Positions 49,736 through 60,118 of a stretch of DNA of 64,000 nucleotides are shown here, piece after piece. A program made the translations under genes and the position numbers. Every line of letters starts with the position of its first letter. Position 1 is the first letter of the stretch. Source of the DNA: Atrichornis clamosus. Taxonomy: Eukaryota > Chordata > Aves > Passeriformes > Menuridae. Under the pieces are notes generated by a model. The model was not told the DNA's origin. It ran no database searches and saw only the letters and a program-made list of their open reading frames with translations. Location of the stretch: assembly GCA_013400975.1 (NCBI GenBank), contig WBMZ01011891.1, positions 34,746 through 98,745 on the forward strand. Reading direction: 5' to 3'.

Positions 49736-50540
49736 AGCTCCTGCCTAATGCAGGAGACCTCCCAGCTAGTGGGCTTCTGCACTTTTGGGGGGCAGAGAGA
49801 GACCCGTAAGGAGCCAAGGAGCTGCTCAGGATTGAGGAGGTTTCACCACCTGTAAAACCCTGAAGACACAGGAAAATTTGTGCTGAGAAACACCCCTGAC
49901 ATAAGAAAGAGAGTAATTCCTTGCAAAGGATTGAAAAGAGAGAACTAAGCTGAAGATACACATCCATCACGCATCCAGGGAGAGAAAACATCTCCCTGAG
50001 ACTCTGAACCTCCCCTGAATGCTACAGCAAAGCCATGGCAGACCTCAGGGAGCCCCCTGTGCTCCACTGCTCCTCTCCAGAGCCAGACCGTGCCCTCAGT
50101 CGGAGGCAGGGAGGCTGCAGGATGGTGCTCCCGCTCCTGCCGTGTGGCAGAACACGATCCGAGCCGCACGCCTGGCTCCACTTCCCGCCTCTCCACACTG
50201 AACAGCCCTGGTAGCGCTCCTGACTCATTTTCTGGTGTTTTCTGCTTTGCTGTTGGCATAACATCCCATCAGCACAGTTAATTACATCCACGCTGAGTGT
50301 GAAGGACAGGCTGAGTCTCACAAGGAGCCGGCGGCTGTGCAATCCTTCCCGCTGCTCTCGTAAAGCAGCTTCCATGGATGCTGACAAACTGCAGCGCGGG
50401 GCTTCCATGTGCGAGACGGCAGCTCCCGAGGGAGCTCCTCCAGGTAACGCCAGGATTCGGCACTGCTCTCACCCCCACACCCCTCCAAATTACCCCAGTG
50501 TCCCTGATGTCAGCTCAGACTCGTGGCTGCAAACATCTCG
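49736..50540. other. Intronic stretch with no recognised element
   Basis: GC-richer DNA with overlapping non-ATG frames on both strands around 49945-50408, none with a domain. Confidence 0.4.
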
Positions 50541-50685
50541 TGTGGTGGACGCCCCATCCCTGGAAGCGTTCAAGGCCAGGTTGGAGCAACCTGGGATGGT
50601 AAAGGCATCCCTGCCCATGGCAGTGGGTGGGACGAGATGAGCTTTAAGGTCCCTTTCAACCCAAACCCTTCTGGGATTCTGTGAT
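50541..50685 (+). mobile_element. Short CR1 LINE tail, plus orientation
   Basis: GTGGTGGACGCCCCATCCCT, AAGGCCAGGTTGGAGCAACC, CCTGCCCATGGCAGTGGGTG and the end ACCCTTCTGGGATTCTGTGA. First tail type; TAG GTG positions in the middle are shortened. Confidence 0.92.
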
Positions 50686-51089
50686 CTGCCTGACCCTCAC
50701 TGCCCAAAGAGGCTACACAGACTCCCAAAAAAGTTTGCTGGAAGCACAAAATGCAGAAGGGACATCTGTCCATGACAGCTGATCAGCCCTTTGCCTGCAG
50801 GGAAAGCCCCAGCGCAGAAAGCCCCTGCTCCCACCCAAACCCACCCTCGCACACTGTATATCCATGGGCGAGAGCAGACTGGAAGCAGAGGAGGGTGCTG
50901 GGAAGAGCTCCTCACATCTACAGCTCGATTAAAGAGAGACCCAGGGTCTCCAGGACTGTCAATCCGAGATCCAGGCATCGCTCCATCAGCGGTCCCCCCA
51001 GGACCGGGCTGACAGTCACAGGGAGCCATGTGCCAGCCATGACAAGCAAAGCAAGTGACACGCACATCTCCTGCTTACAATAACAGCCC

Positions 51090-51480
51090 TTCCGTGTCTA
51101 ATCCATCATATTTGATGCAGATCTCTTACCCTGAAGTGTTGTCAATGAGGATTTAATTTAGTGCTAATTAGACAAATATTGCATGTTGAACACCCATTGA
51201 TTATTAAGAGACAGGGAGCGCGGTTCGGCTCAGCAGTGTGCACGGACACGCTGGATTATATCCGGGATGAGGCTGGTAAATGTCTTGCTGTTTCTAATCA
51301 TCAGATAGTAATTAACGTCCAATAACTTGTAACTTGGTTTATCATTATAGATTTAGGAAGGCAGTAATAGTACTGTATGCTAATTAAATATCAATTGATT
51401 ATTTAAGGCATATAAAGATTTAGCAGCAAGGTAATAGATATACACAGTTGTTAAACTTTAATATCCATCACATAGCATTC
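51090..51480. promoter_or_regulatory. Strong candidate conserved noncoding element rich in homeodomain and POU sites
   Basis: TAATTA occurs at 51165-51170, 51309-51314 and 51381-51386. The POU-type ATGCTAAT is at 51377-51384, overlapping the last. The palindrome ATCAATTGAT at 51390-51399 follows. The sequence is complex, AT-rich and free of repeats over about 390 bases, the clearest such block in the window. Enhancer activity is inferred. Confidence 0.42.
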
Positions 51481-51612
51481 TCCTGTTCTATTAAGTTAGT
51501 GTTGAATGAAAAAGAGAGTTGTTCCTGTAGGAAACTTTTGGATAGGATTTTCCAAAGTGTTTGGTAGTAAGCGAGTGACCCAGTGCTCAGAGTGCCTCAA
51601 AGGAAAAAAAGC

Positions 51613-51681
51613 CAGGAAATTTGAGGCTTCAGGTGAAGTGAGGTGCCCAAGGTCATAGTGAGAGGTGGTGACAGAGCCCAA
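51613..51681 (-). mobile_element. Ancient MIR-like SINE relic, minus orientation
   Basis: CAGGAAATTTGAGGCTTCAG, then GTGCCCAAGGTCATAGTGAG and TGGTGACAGAGCCCA. The GCCCAAGGTCA and GACAGAGCC blocks are in the order and spacing of the reversed MIR core. Confidence 0.6.
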
Positions 51682-51987
51682 GGGACTTCTAAAACTTCCC
51701 ATCTGACATTTTGCATCTTGGCCTCCCTCTCAGTCCACACAAAATCCCCCAAAAGAAAGACAAGTTGTCAATTCCCTGCTAGATTAAAGTTTTCAAACTC
51801 CAGCCTGGCATTTTCTGGCATTCCACCAGCCCCCAGGGCAGCCTCATCCAATCGAAAAAGACAGGCACAAGAAGCTGAAGTTTGGAGCAAACTTCCCTAA
51901 ATAATAACTGGAAAGGAATCAAGAGATCCCTGCCAAGCCCTTGCCCAAGGTACCTGCCCCCCACAGCTGCCTCTCCTCCCCAGGATG

Positions 51988-52065
51988 GGATCTGAACCCG
52001 TGCCCAGCGCCAGTGATTCTGGAGGACTGAGACGACTGAGCTCCTTCCCACGTGAGAGATAAAAC
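51988..52065 (-). mobile_element. Possible tRNA-derived SINE head or tRNA-like relic
   Basis: On the minus strand GGTTCAGATCC lies 50-60 bases downstream of GAGCTCAGTCGTC. This resembles the box B and box A of tRNA-type promoters, each with mismatches. No cloverleaf could be drawn with confidence. It could be the head of a MIR-like element or chance. Confidence 0.25.
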
Positions 52066-54404
52066 CAGAGATGAGAGACAGAAGCCCGGCGTCTGAAAGG
52101 GAAAAGATAAATGGCTTCTGAAGGGAAATAACCTGCTGGACTCCATGGGTTTGGCAGCACCCTGCTAAGTGCAGCATCAGTCTTGAAAACCGCTGCAAGC
52201 TCAGCAATCGCAGGACAAAGCACGGGATTCGGAGAGTGAGGCCGAGCAGATGTCAGTGCTTCCTCCCAGAGGGAGCCTGTGGCCAGGACCATGTGGTTTT
52301 GGCCACCCTGGATGACTCCCAGCTTGGGGAGGTGGGCTAGGAGAGAGGCGGAGCAGGGAGAGCACCTTTCAGTACAGAGAGCTGTTTCCCACAGATGGGC
52401 TGGCCCGTCGCTGATTTACTGGGCAATAAAAGCAAAATCAAGGAAAATGCCTCGAGTGCACCTCTGAGAGTGCACAACCTCACTTAGACAGCCTGGGAAG
52501 GCCCCAGCTGCCTCCTAAAAGTTTCTCTAGCACACAGTGGGTCTGTGATGACTGGGAAGGGGGTCCAGGGGCTGGTGGCTCTGTGATGGGTGCTGGAGCA
52601 CAACAGCTACAGCAAGGAGGGCAGGAGAAGTGCTGCTGCTTGGGAACACCATAGAAAAAGGCGGCAGGAGGCAGCAGGATGAGGCCAACAACAACCCTGC
52701 AGTGGGCTGGAAAACCCCATTGCCTGGAAGGAAAATCAATACACTCCACCATGGACCTTCTCCCATGGGACACCACGGGATGGGGTCTAGAACAAGACAT
52801 CAGCAACTGCACATCTCTATTTTAGAAAGCTCTAAAGTCCTTGATGGCCTCCCAAAATGCCAGTCCTGCAGCACAGCAATGCACACTCCTGCACAAGGAG
52901 ATTCAGGCCATAAAGACAGTTCCCCAAGCCCCCTGTGCCATCCAGCAGGACATTATCAGCCAGCTGCAGTCTGAAACTTCTGCAAAGGTGGCTTTTCCTC
53001 CCAGCTGGGAAAAGTGTTTATACTGGGGTGGGTCTCAGAAGCACAGAATCACCTTACAGTTACCAGCTTGTTTCCCTACAGCCGCTCCAGACACTGGTTC
53101 CCACCGCAGGTTTCCCACCAGCTCACAGGGCAGCAGCTCCAGCCTTGCCTGGGTCACTGTCTGAGACATCCCTGCCCACCAGGCTCGTTACACCATGGTA
53201 CAGAGGAGATTAGATTCCTCTGACACAATTTCTCCGTGACAAATCTCTGCTGGCTGTGGCACAGCTTCTTGTCCTTTCTAGCTGATCGCAAATGATGTTG
53301 CTTGTTTGCTCCAGAGCTTTGCCAGGATGGAAGGTGAGTGATTTCCTAGGATAGTTTCTCTGCCCTTTCTACACCAACCACTCTTATCTGCCCTTCCCCA
53401 GCAGTCTGGAGAATCCCTGCCCTCTGGAATGAGCAGCAGCGGTCCTGACATCACTCCAGCCACCTCCCTGCAGAGCCAAGCAGGAACAGCATCAGCCCAG
53501 GCAATTTATATGAGAACTCCAGCAAGAGAGCAGAGCAAAGGCTGAGAGAAACCCCTCTTAAATAGTTTTGCAGTGGAGTTTACCCAAGCTGCAGCAGGCA
53601 ACAAAGAAACGTCAAGAGCAATGAGACGAGGCAGGGGAGGCGTCGTAGCAGATAAAGGATTCTTCAGGTATGAGACAAAACCAGCTTTGGAAACCTCGCA
53701 GAAGTGAGTTTAAAGTCTCCAGAGGATATCAATTGAGAGTCTGTCACTTGGTGTCAGGATAACTTTCTGGACAGCTCTCGGAGCTTGTTAAGCTCTCGCT
53801 TGGGCTGCATTTGAGCTCTGGTGGCAGCGCTGTCTGCGAGCACCAGCACTGAAACCAGATATGAAAAAGATCCGCCGAGTCCACACAGCGTTTCCATTAT
53901 CCCTCCAACATCCCCCACCACGACCTGCAAAACCCTGGCAGGGATAGGCACATGGAGTTCAGGCAGTGTTGCTCCAGGATATGCTCCTTCAAGGAGGGGA
54001 TGTCTCTAAACAGGGGCAACACTGTGAAATTGGGTTCCTCTCATGCCAAAAAAAAGGTCTGGGGTCCAGGACAGGTTTGTGGATGCAGGATGGGAAATGC
54101 AGGATGAGATGCAGTGGCCTGTGTAAAGCAGGTGGTCAAACCAAATGGTCATAACACTGTCTCAGCATCACAATCTATGGCTCTGGGAAGAAAATAGCTG
54201 CTTCCCCCACAGCAATCATTTCATCAAAAACCCTGCAAGACTCCTGCTGTTCCCGCTAGCCCTGGATCCCTAACTTTAATTAAGTCCAAAGAGCCTTCTC
54301 GCAAGAACAAGGGAGGAGAGGGTGACTCAGACAGCGATGGGACCAGTCAGCGCAATTATCATACAGTTAAGAATATTAATTAAAAACAGCCCTCCCCCCA
54401 GTTT
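52066..54404. other. Intronic stretch with no recognised element
   Basis: Mixed composition. Near 54088-54115 a short block repeats ATGCAGGATG/ATGAGATGC variants. AT-rich DNA at 54335-54400 (AATTATCATACAGTTAAGAA) precedes the poly-A run. Confidence 0.4.
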
Positions 54405-54426
54405 AAAAAAAAAAAAAAAAAAAAAA
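54405..54426. repeat. Poly-A run
   Basis: Twenty-two uninterrupted As, the longest in the window. It has no recognised retroelement body on its left. Confidence 0.9.
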
Positions 54427-55164
54427 GAGCCAAACTAATCAATTCTACTTAAAGGAATATATGGGGATAAGGAGCAGGAGCAGGGAGGGTGACGGAGACA
54501 GAGGTGGGACGCGACGTGAATGCTAACAGCTTCCCACCGTGGCTGCTGCCGCAGTCAGCCCCAGGCCTGGCTGCCTCCAACAGTTACTTCGAGTCTCCTC
54601 GGAAATGGGCTCAATCTTTCCTTCTACCTGCTGCCGCATCAGAGCAACTCCTGTGATCACACAAAGGACTTTAAATCTCGGCTTTAACTGCCTTGATTGA
54701 ATTAAATGCAACGCCACAGTAAAGCAGGCTCTTCATTTCAGGTACGAGCATGGAGCCCTGCTCTCCCGCTAACGGCACTCTCCCTCTCTCGGAAATGATG
54801 AGTTGCTCATGGGTTATGCTCTTTAAGAAAGAAAAAAAAAAGAGTCATCTGATAAAGTGGGTTATAAAACCGGTGGTGGTAATAAACGGAGAGCAAGGAG
54901 CCTGACGCAAAGCCTGCAGAGAAGGCAGAACCTGCTGTAGGGAGGCAATATCTGAACCATGATTAATACATGACCAGGGGTGACGGCGCAGGAGCAGCGC
55001 AAGTGCCACCCGTGACAAAGGGGACAACGAGAGCAGAGGGAACCTCACCCGGGCACCAGCAGGAGGGTGTCAGTGGAGCATGATGAGTGACTGGTTCCCA
55101 AGTGTCAAAACCAAGGGAGGAGAGGTAGGCACCTCCAGCTCACACGCCAGCAATCTGTCAGTGA
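54427..55164. other. Intronic stretch with no recognised element
   Basis: Mixed composition with a short A-rich patch at 54829-54842. No gene or repeat family is recognised. Confidence 0.4.
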
Positions 55165-55338
55165 AGAAGCTTACACCCCTGAGGTGCAGCTGGGATAAAA
55201 CCCAACCAAATTTCCAGCCAGGATCAACCCACCAGGATGGCCAACCATGGCCTGCCAGCGATGCCCCCACAGCAACCCCAGGGCACACAACCAGTGAGCA
55301 GTGTGCAGAGAAAGCTGTGACTCAGTGGCACTGTGCCA
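55165..55338 (+). repeat. Copy A of a diverged direct repeat of about 170 bp
   Basis: From AGAAGCTTACACCCCTGAGG to the GACTCAGTGGCACTGTGCCA end, this aligns almost without gaps to 59951-60118. Shared blocks include GCAGCTGGGATAAAACCCAA, CCAGCCAGGATCAACCCA, GGATGGCCAACCAT and GCCCCCACAGCAACC. It matches no CR1, MIR or tRNA family that I recognise. Frames through it are open, but shift relative to the other copy, so coding is unlikely. Confidence 0.85.
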
Positions 55339-56177
55339 CAACCCCCTCTCGACCGCGGTCACCACGTGGGACAGACCAGGGGCAGGAGGGGACGAGGCCA
55401 AGCAGTGACGTGATGAGATGGGAACAGCCTCGCAGTGACTCCTCGTCCTCCAACAAAGCTACTGCCCCCTGAGTGAGAGCTGCAGGTAAAGGCGTCTCAC
55501 GTGCCTGGGTTCAGGCCAGGGAAGGGAAGGGACACTGCAGGAGAGGGCTCACAGTGGAGAAAAATTGATGAGAGCACAACTCAGGCACTCCCAACCCCTG
55601 CCCACAGCCACAACTGTCTGAAGCACTCCAGGCCATGTCACTGCAAGCCAGATCTGCAGGGACCAGCACCACCACAGACTCAGCACAGAGAGTGGAGAAG
55701 AGCTCTGCTCCCACCTCTCCTTCCATGTTCATCTCCCTTTCCCAGGACTTGCCTCTCTGCAAAACATGGATAAGAGCAGCACGCTCCCGTGGCGCCTACA
55801 AGCCACGACACAGAGCAGGAGCTGTCACAAGAAGGTGCCCTGGGAGCATAAACCATTTCTCTTTATCAGCCTCTATTATTATCACATTAATGGAACCTTC
55901 ACTGGCAGGATGGATGCTCAAGTGCCCAGGAAGCACTCCTGGCTCTTCCCTGCCCCTCCATGGGAGCAGGGCACTCTGCCGACAAATCCCCACGAGAATT
56001 ACGGCCGGGTTCCCGGGCACAGACACGACTATCGGTTCCTTTTTATGAGCCTTCATTGTTATTACCACCTATTTCTTTTTACATTCCTGCCAAAATACCA
56101 AACATTAATCTCCCTCGCTCCCTGCAGGCAAAACATGGGTAATTGGATTTATATGGGTTAGAAATTTGTTAGATTTT
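55339..56177. other. Intronic stretch with no recognised element
   Basis: Mixed composition. AT-rich DNA at 56075-56177 leads into the next microsatellite. Confidence 0.4.
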
Positions 56178-56225
56178 TATATAAATATATATATACACAC
56201 ACACACACACACATGCACACACACA
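56178..56225. repeat. (TA)n(CA)n microsatellite
   Basis: A short TA run passes into ten or more CA units, interrupted once by TGCA. Same architecture as the array at 17391. Confidence 0.9.
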
Positions 56226-57949
56226 GAAAATATAAAAACAGGAGGTGAGGAGATGCACTATCCCATTGGGACTGGTCCTGGGATCTGGGTACCAGCTGGC
56301 TGAAGCCAAAGCTCCCCAACTCTCTCTGCTGACTGCTGGGCTCTAATTTTGGAGCTCATCCCACAATGCTGAACTTCACACACTGCGAGTTACCAGTCAT
56401 GGATTTTTCTTTGGTACACCCTTTTCAACACCCTGGTTTTCCCTTTACCCATTCTCTTCTTGCACCTGACATTTTTCTTTACCCCCTCCCAGGGTTTCTT
56501 TCTCTTCTTCCACTTTCTCCCTCCTGGACTCTCATTCCTCTTCTCTCCAGCTCCAGCCTGGAGGTGACACCACACAGAAGCCTTGGCACAGCGAGAGAAG
56601 AAAAAGCAAGATGCTCTGTGTGACATGTCCTCAAGTGTCCCCACTCTGAACCCACCAGCCCTGGAGATGACACAAAGTACCTCATCAGCATCAGCACAAT
56701 TTGCTGTTCTTTTACAGTATGAGAAAAAATTCTTGAATTTACAGCTTACACCACAACAGCTGCTGTTCTCATTATCCTCCCCCTCCACAGAGAAACAGAC
56801 TTTGAGACCCATTTGTATCCTGAGGAACAAGTCCGTCAAGTGAACATAGTCATGGAAACAACTCGTTTTAAGCAAATCTTGGGAAATAGTCACAGGAAAA
56901 CAAAAATATAAAATGTAAGTATTTTGCACTGAAGATCTGACCTTGAAGGGTTCTGTCAGGAAAGACAAGACCTACACATCAAATCCAACCTGCAGTAAAC
57001 AACCCATTACAGGCTAAAAATTGTTGACAGGGGCTGTGGGAAAATTATTTTTCTCATTTAAAAAAAAAGGAAAAACCAGCACATCCTAACCCTCAAAGGC
57101 TGCTCACAAGGACAGAAGAAGAAGTGATAGTCACCGAATCAGATATTTCTTATGAACTGTCTGCTCAGCTGCAGTATCTAAAGATTATCACTTAAAACAA
57201 TATGTCCAGCTGTTGTAAAAAGCATCCGTGGTTTAGGGCTGAGGAATGCAAGGAGGAGGCAAACTGTGAGAGCAGTCAAGGGAACAGAGAGACTCTTTGG
57301 AAACTGGGAATGTGAAAGACAAGCCACTGTGCCCTCGTTTCGTTTTGCAGCGTTAACACCTAATCCTGTTCCAGAAACAAAGACCTGAGCTCCTGGAGGA
57401 GTGCGCGTGATCCAGGGAAGGACAGCTATTACCAGGGAGTTTATTATCCTTGCAAAAAGATCTCTGTACCCTACAGCACAAGGATTACTAACAGTTCAGT
57501 CTCATCCCCTGGAGGTAAACATCACCACTTGCAACTATTTCTGGCTAGTGGAGCTTAAAAACTTAGCGTGGGGGGTGGTTTTTTTGCTAGACAAGAGGAC
57601 CTTCCCAGGGCTTGAAACCCAGCCCTGGGAGAGGTGACAGCGAGGGTCTCCTCCTCCCCCTGCAGAGCCCCACTAGCTCGCTGTGCTCTCAAAATCAGGA
57701 TTTTCTGAAGAAAAACCCCTGTGTTCTGGTTCCAACCTGTGTCAGCAGTACTCTCCAGCTCTCTGGTGCTTGAGTCCAGCCCTACACCCACGGCAAAACC
57801 TGCCTGGTGCTGGCTCAGCAGAAGAGGTGCAGGCACAGGCAGCAGCCCAAGCCTTGCTGGCTGAAGGTGAATTCCCCAAAACCAGCCCTGAATCTCCTCA
57901 AAGCCAGACACGAATCCTCCCCTTGTACAGCAGGACTGTGGTGTTGGAG
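56226..57949. other. Intronic stretch with no recognised element
   Basis: Pyrimidine-rich DNA at 56395-56560 and AT-rich DNA at 56865-57070. A 192-codon minus frame at 56390-56968 is Lys/Arg- and Ser-rich without a domain and is not called. Confidence 0.4.
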
Positions 57950-58226
57950 CAGGGACGACCAGCCTCAGGGACAATAAACCAGAGGGAACACCAAGCCCAG
58001 GGACAAACAGGCTCAGGGACGACAAACCACAGGGAACACCAACCTCAGGGAGAACCACACCCAGGAACAACCAACATCAGGGACAACCAGCAGCAGGGAC
58101 AACAAACCACCAGGAGCACCAACCTCAGGGACAACCAACCCAGGAACAACCAACATCAGGGAATATTACCCTCGGGGAAACCTCAGGACAAACAAACCAG
58201 GAACAACTAACATCAGGGACAAGCAG
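57950..58226. repeat. Minisatellite built from CAGGGACAACCAAC-type units
   Basis: Units of about 16 bases (CAGGGACAACAAACC, CAGGGAACACCAACCT, CAGGAACAACCAACAT and variants) follow one another for some 277 bases. Larger blocks repeat: CAGGAACAACCAACATCAGG is identical at 58062 and 58141 (79 bases apart) and altered at 58198. ACCAACCTCAGGG recurs 80 bases apart at 58038 and 58118. A plus-strand frame runs through it (Thr/Asn/Gln/Arg-rich) but starts at GTG. Confidence 0.9.
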
Positions 58227-58554
58227 TCCCTCACTGCACAACCCTAGCAGTGACCTCACACAAAGCAGCCAGACCTGACATGAGATGGAGACCAAGCTTC
58301 ATCCCACAGCAAAGAACACCAGGACTTAAATCTCCCTCCAGCACGTCCTTCCCTGATGCCAGCAAGGACAACAGAGGGGTGGGGGGCTGTGAGGCTGCTC
58401 CGGCCCCACCAAGGTGGGAAGGGGCACACCCAGGGAGGTTGGGTACCAGCTCCATGGTCTCAGCATCTGCATTTTGGCAGCATCGTTGGTACTGCGGGCT
58501 GGGGAGGAAGGAGCCATCCTAGAACCCCCTGACCTTTCTCCAACCACCCTTCCA
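58227..58554. other. Intronic stretch with no recognised element
   Basis: Mixed composition between the minisatellite and the next AT-rich patch. No gene or repeat family is recognised. Confidence 0.4.
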
Positions 58555-58700
58555 GCGGCTGCAATATTACAGCGAAATTAGCGGGCACTGTAATTACAAC
58601 TATCAGGAGCAGATAAGACAAGTTAAATACCAGCTACCTAGGGAGAAATTATTATGCCAGCCAGGAGGATCCAAATGCCAGAATCCGTGGCTGTAATTTC
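58555..58700. promoter_or_regulatory. AT-leaning candidate conserved noncoding element
   Basis: Contains GCAATATTACAGCGAAATTA, GCACTGTAATTACAACTATC, GAAATTATTATGCCAGCC and GGCTGTAATTTCACTGAG. The motif TGTAATTACA at 58589-58598 is a perfect ten-base palindrome with a TAATTA core. Confidence 0.33.
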
Positions 58701-58787
58701 ACTGAGTCGCCAATTACAGCTCCGCCACGCAGCGAGCTCTACCTTGGAAACGGCAGGTATATATTTAGCTGCTCCAGAAAACTTTTT

Positions 58788-58821
58788 GGGGAGGAGAGGG
58801 GAGGGGGGGGAAAGGAAGGGG
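58788..58821 (+). repeat. G-rich, quadruplex-prone tract
   Basis: G runs of four or more bases are separated by short AGGAGA and AAAGGAA spacers. Four or more runs fall within about 35 bases. Confidence 0.5.
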
Positions 58822-59204
58822 CAGCAATGGAGCAAGTCCTCACTAATCTGCTCTTCGCTAATCCCCACGCTTTTAGCATTTGCACACAAAGAGCGGCGAC
58901 TCTCCTCCCGCTTCCCAGCAAGGATTTAACAGCGGAGACGTGGCTGCATTAACGCTTCTTTTCTCTGCCAGGAACGTGGCTGCTCGTTGCAGGGCAGCAG
59001 GTGAGTGTCACGACCCCCATTAACAGGTAGGTACACGGAGCGTCGGCGGTTTGACCAAAAAAGAGGCTAAAAACTCCCTGATTTCCTGACTTCCCAGACC
59101 TATGCCTGGAGACTGTGGTCCTGCCGCCTGCTCCTGCTGGTTGTGTTTTACTGAGGTCTCGTCGTGTGCTGGAAAAGAGACTGCGGTAGGTTATTACACC
59201 CAAA

Positions 59205-59365
59205 GAAAAAAAAGAAGAATCAAAGCAGCATTGTCAGAAATAATTAAAACTATAATTGCAAAAATAAATGGAAGAACAGCATCTCATGATGTTTTATTCG
59301 GGCTTTTTATTTTTAATTGGAATTGTTCTCCTGCTCGCTAATTGACAGAATAAAGCCAGGCACGG
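59205..59365. promoter_or_regulatory. AT-rich candidate conserved noncoding element
   Basis: TAATTA at 59241-59246 with flanking CAGCATTGTCAGAAA, ACTATAATTGCAAAAATAAA, TTTTTAATTGGAATTGTTC and CGCTAATTGACAG. Both a SOX-like ATTGTT and several homeodomain cores lie within 150 bases. Confidence 0.33.
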
Positions 59366-59605
59366 AGCCTTGGATGCGAATGAGCAAAGCTATCCTGGCT
59401 TTTCGGTCTCCGTCATGACAAACAATGGGAAAGGCCATGGGTTCACCAGAAGCAGACAAGCCCAGGGGATTTGACTTGAAAATTTGCCCTTATATACAGA
59501 CATAAAGCATCTCTGCATTATTTAGTTTAGACAAAAGCCTAGATACACATGCCTTAGCACCACCTATGAGCACCCATTCAATGATCGCCGACAAACCACT
59601 GTTGG

Positions 59606-59665
59606 GTCATTTTACAGATGGGGAAACTGAGGCCAAGAGCAACAGAGGGACCTCCTGAAGTCCTG
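59606..59665 (-). mobile_element. MIR-like SINE relic, minus orientation
   Basis: TCATTTTACAGATGGGGAAA continues as CTGAGGCCAAGAGCAACAGA. This is the reversed MIR terminal block (ATTTTACAGATG-GGAAACTGAGGC), among the most recognisable ancient SINE signatures. Similarity fades after about 60 bases. Confidence 0.7.
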
Positions 59666-59950
59666 GTGTCCCTGCAGCCACAGCCACAGAGAAAGCTCAG
59701 CACAGCCCATCTGCCAGCTATTCCCTCTAACCACTGAAACACGCTCTTTCCCTTAAAAAAAACCCAACAATATTTCTTAAATACAGATAAAACTATAAAG
59801 CCTTGAAATTTTGAGCAGCTGGTGGTTTATGTCTTTATGAACTGTACTGATGCCTGTTATAAAGGTCGGTTTGCCGGCGGCACAGCGGGACGATCCCGTT
59901 TCCAACCCCGTTTTAACACCACTGAATATTTGCCACAGTTTCCCCTCCAG

Positions 59951-60118
59951 AGATGCTTCCACCACTGAGATGCAGCTGGGATAAAACCCAAACAAGGTTT
60001 CCAGCCAGGATCAACCCATCGGGATGGCCAACCATAACCTGCCAGTGCTGCCCCCACAGCAACCGCAGGGCACCCATTCAACGTGTGGAGAAAGCTGCGA
60101 CTCAATGGCACTCTTCCC
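59951..60118 (+). repeat. Copy B of a diverged direct repeat of about 170 bp
   Basis: This is the partner of 55165-55338, in the same orientation and about 4.8 kb away. It carries scattered substitutions and a few small gaps, for example in the CCCATTCAACGTGTGGAGAA part, where copy A is a few bases longer. The flanks of the two copies do not match, so the unit ends are well defined. Confidence 0.85.

Noticed and set aside
51988..52065. tRNA gene on the minus strand
   Set aside because: Box A-like and box B-like sequences are present, but no acceptor stem or anticodon arm could be paired, so only a weak SINE-like note is kept.
57683..58210. 175-codon plus-strand frame with Thr/Asn/Gln-rich repeats
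   Set aside because: The repeats come from the minisatellite, the frame opens with GTG, and no splice or promoter context supports translation.
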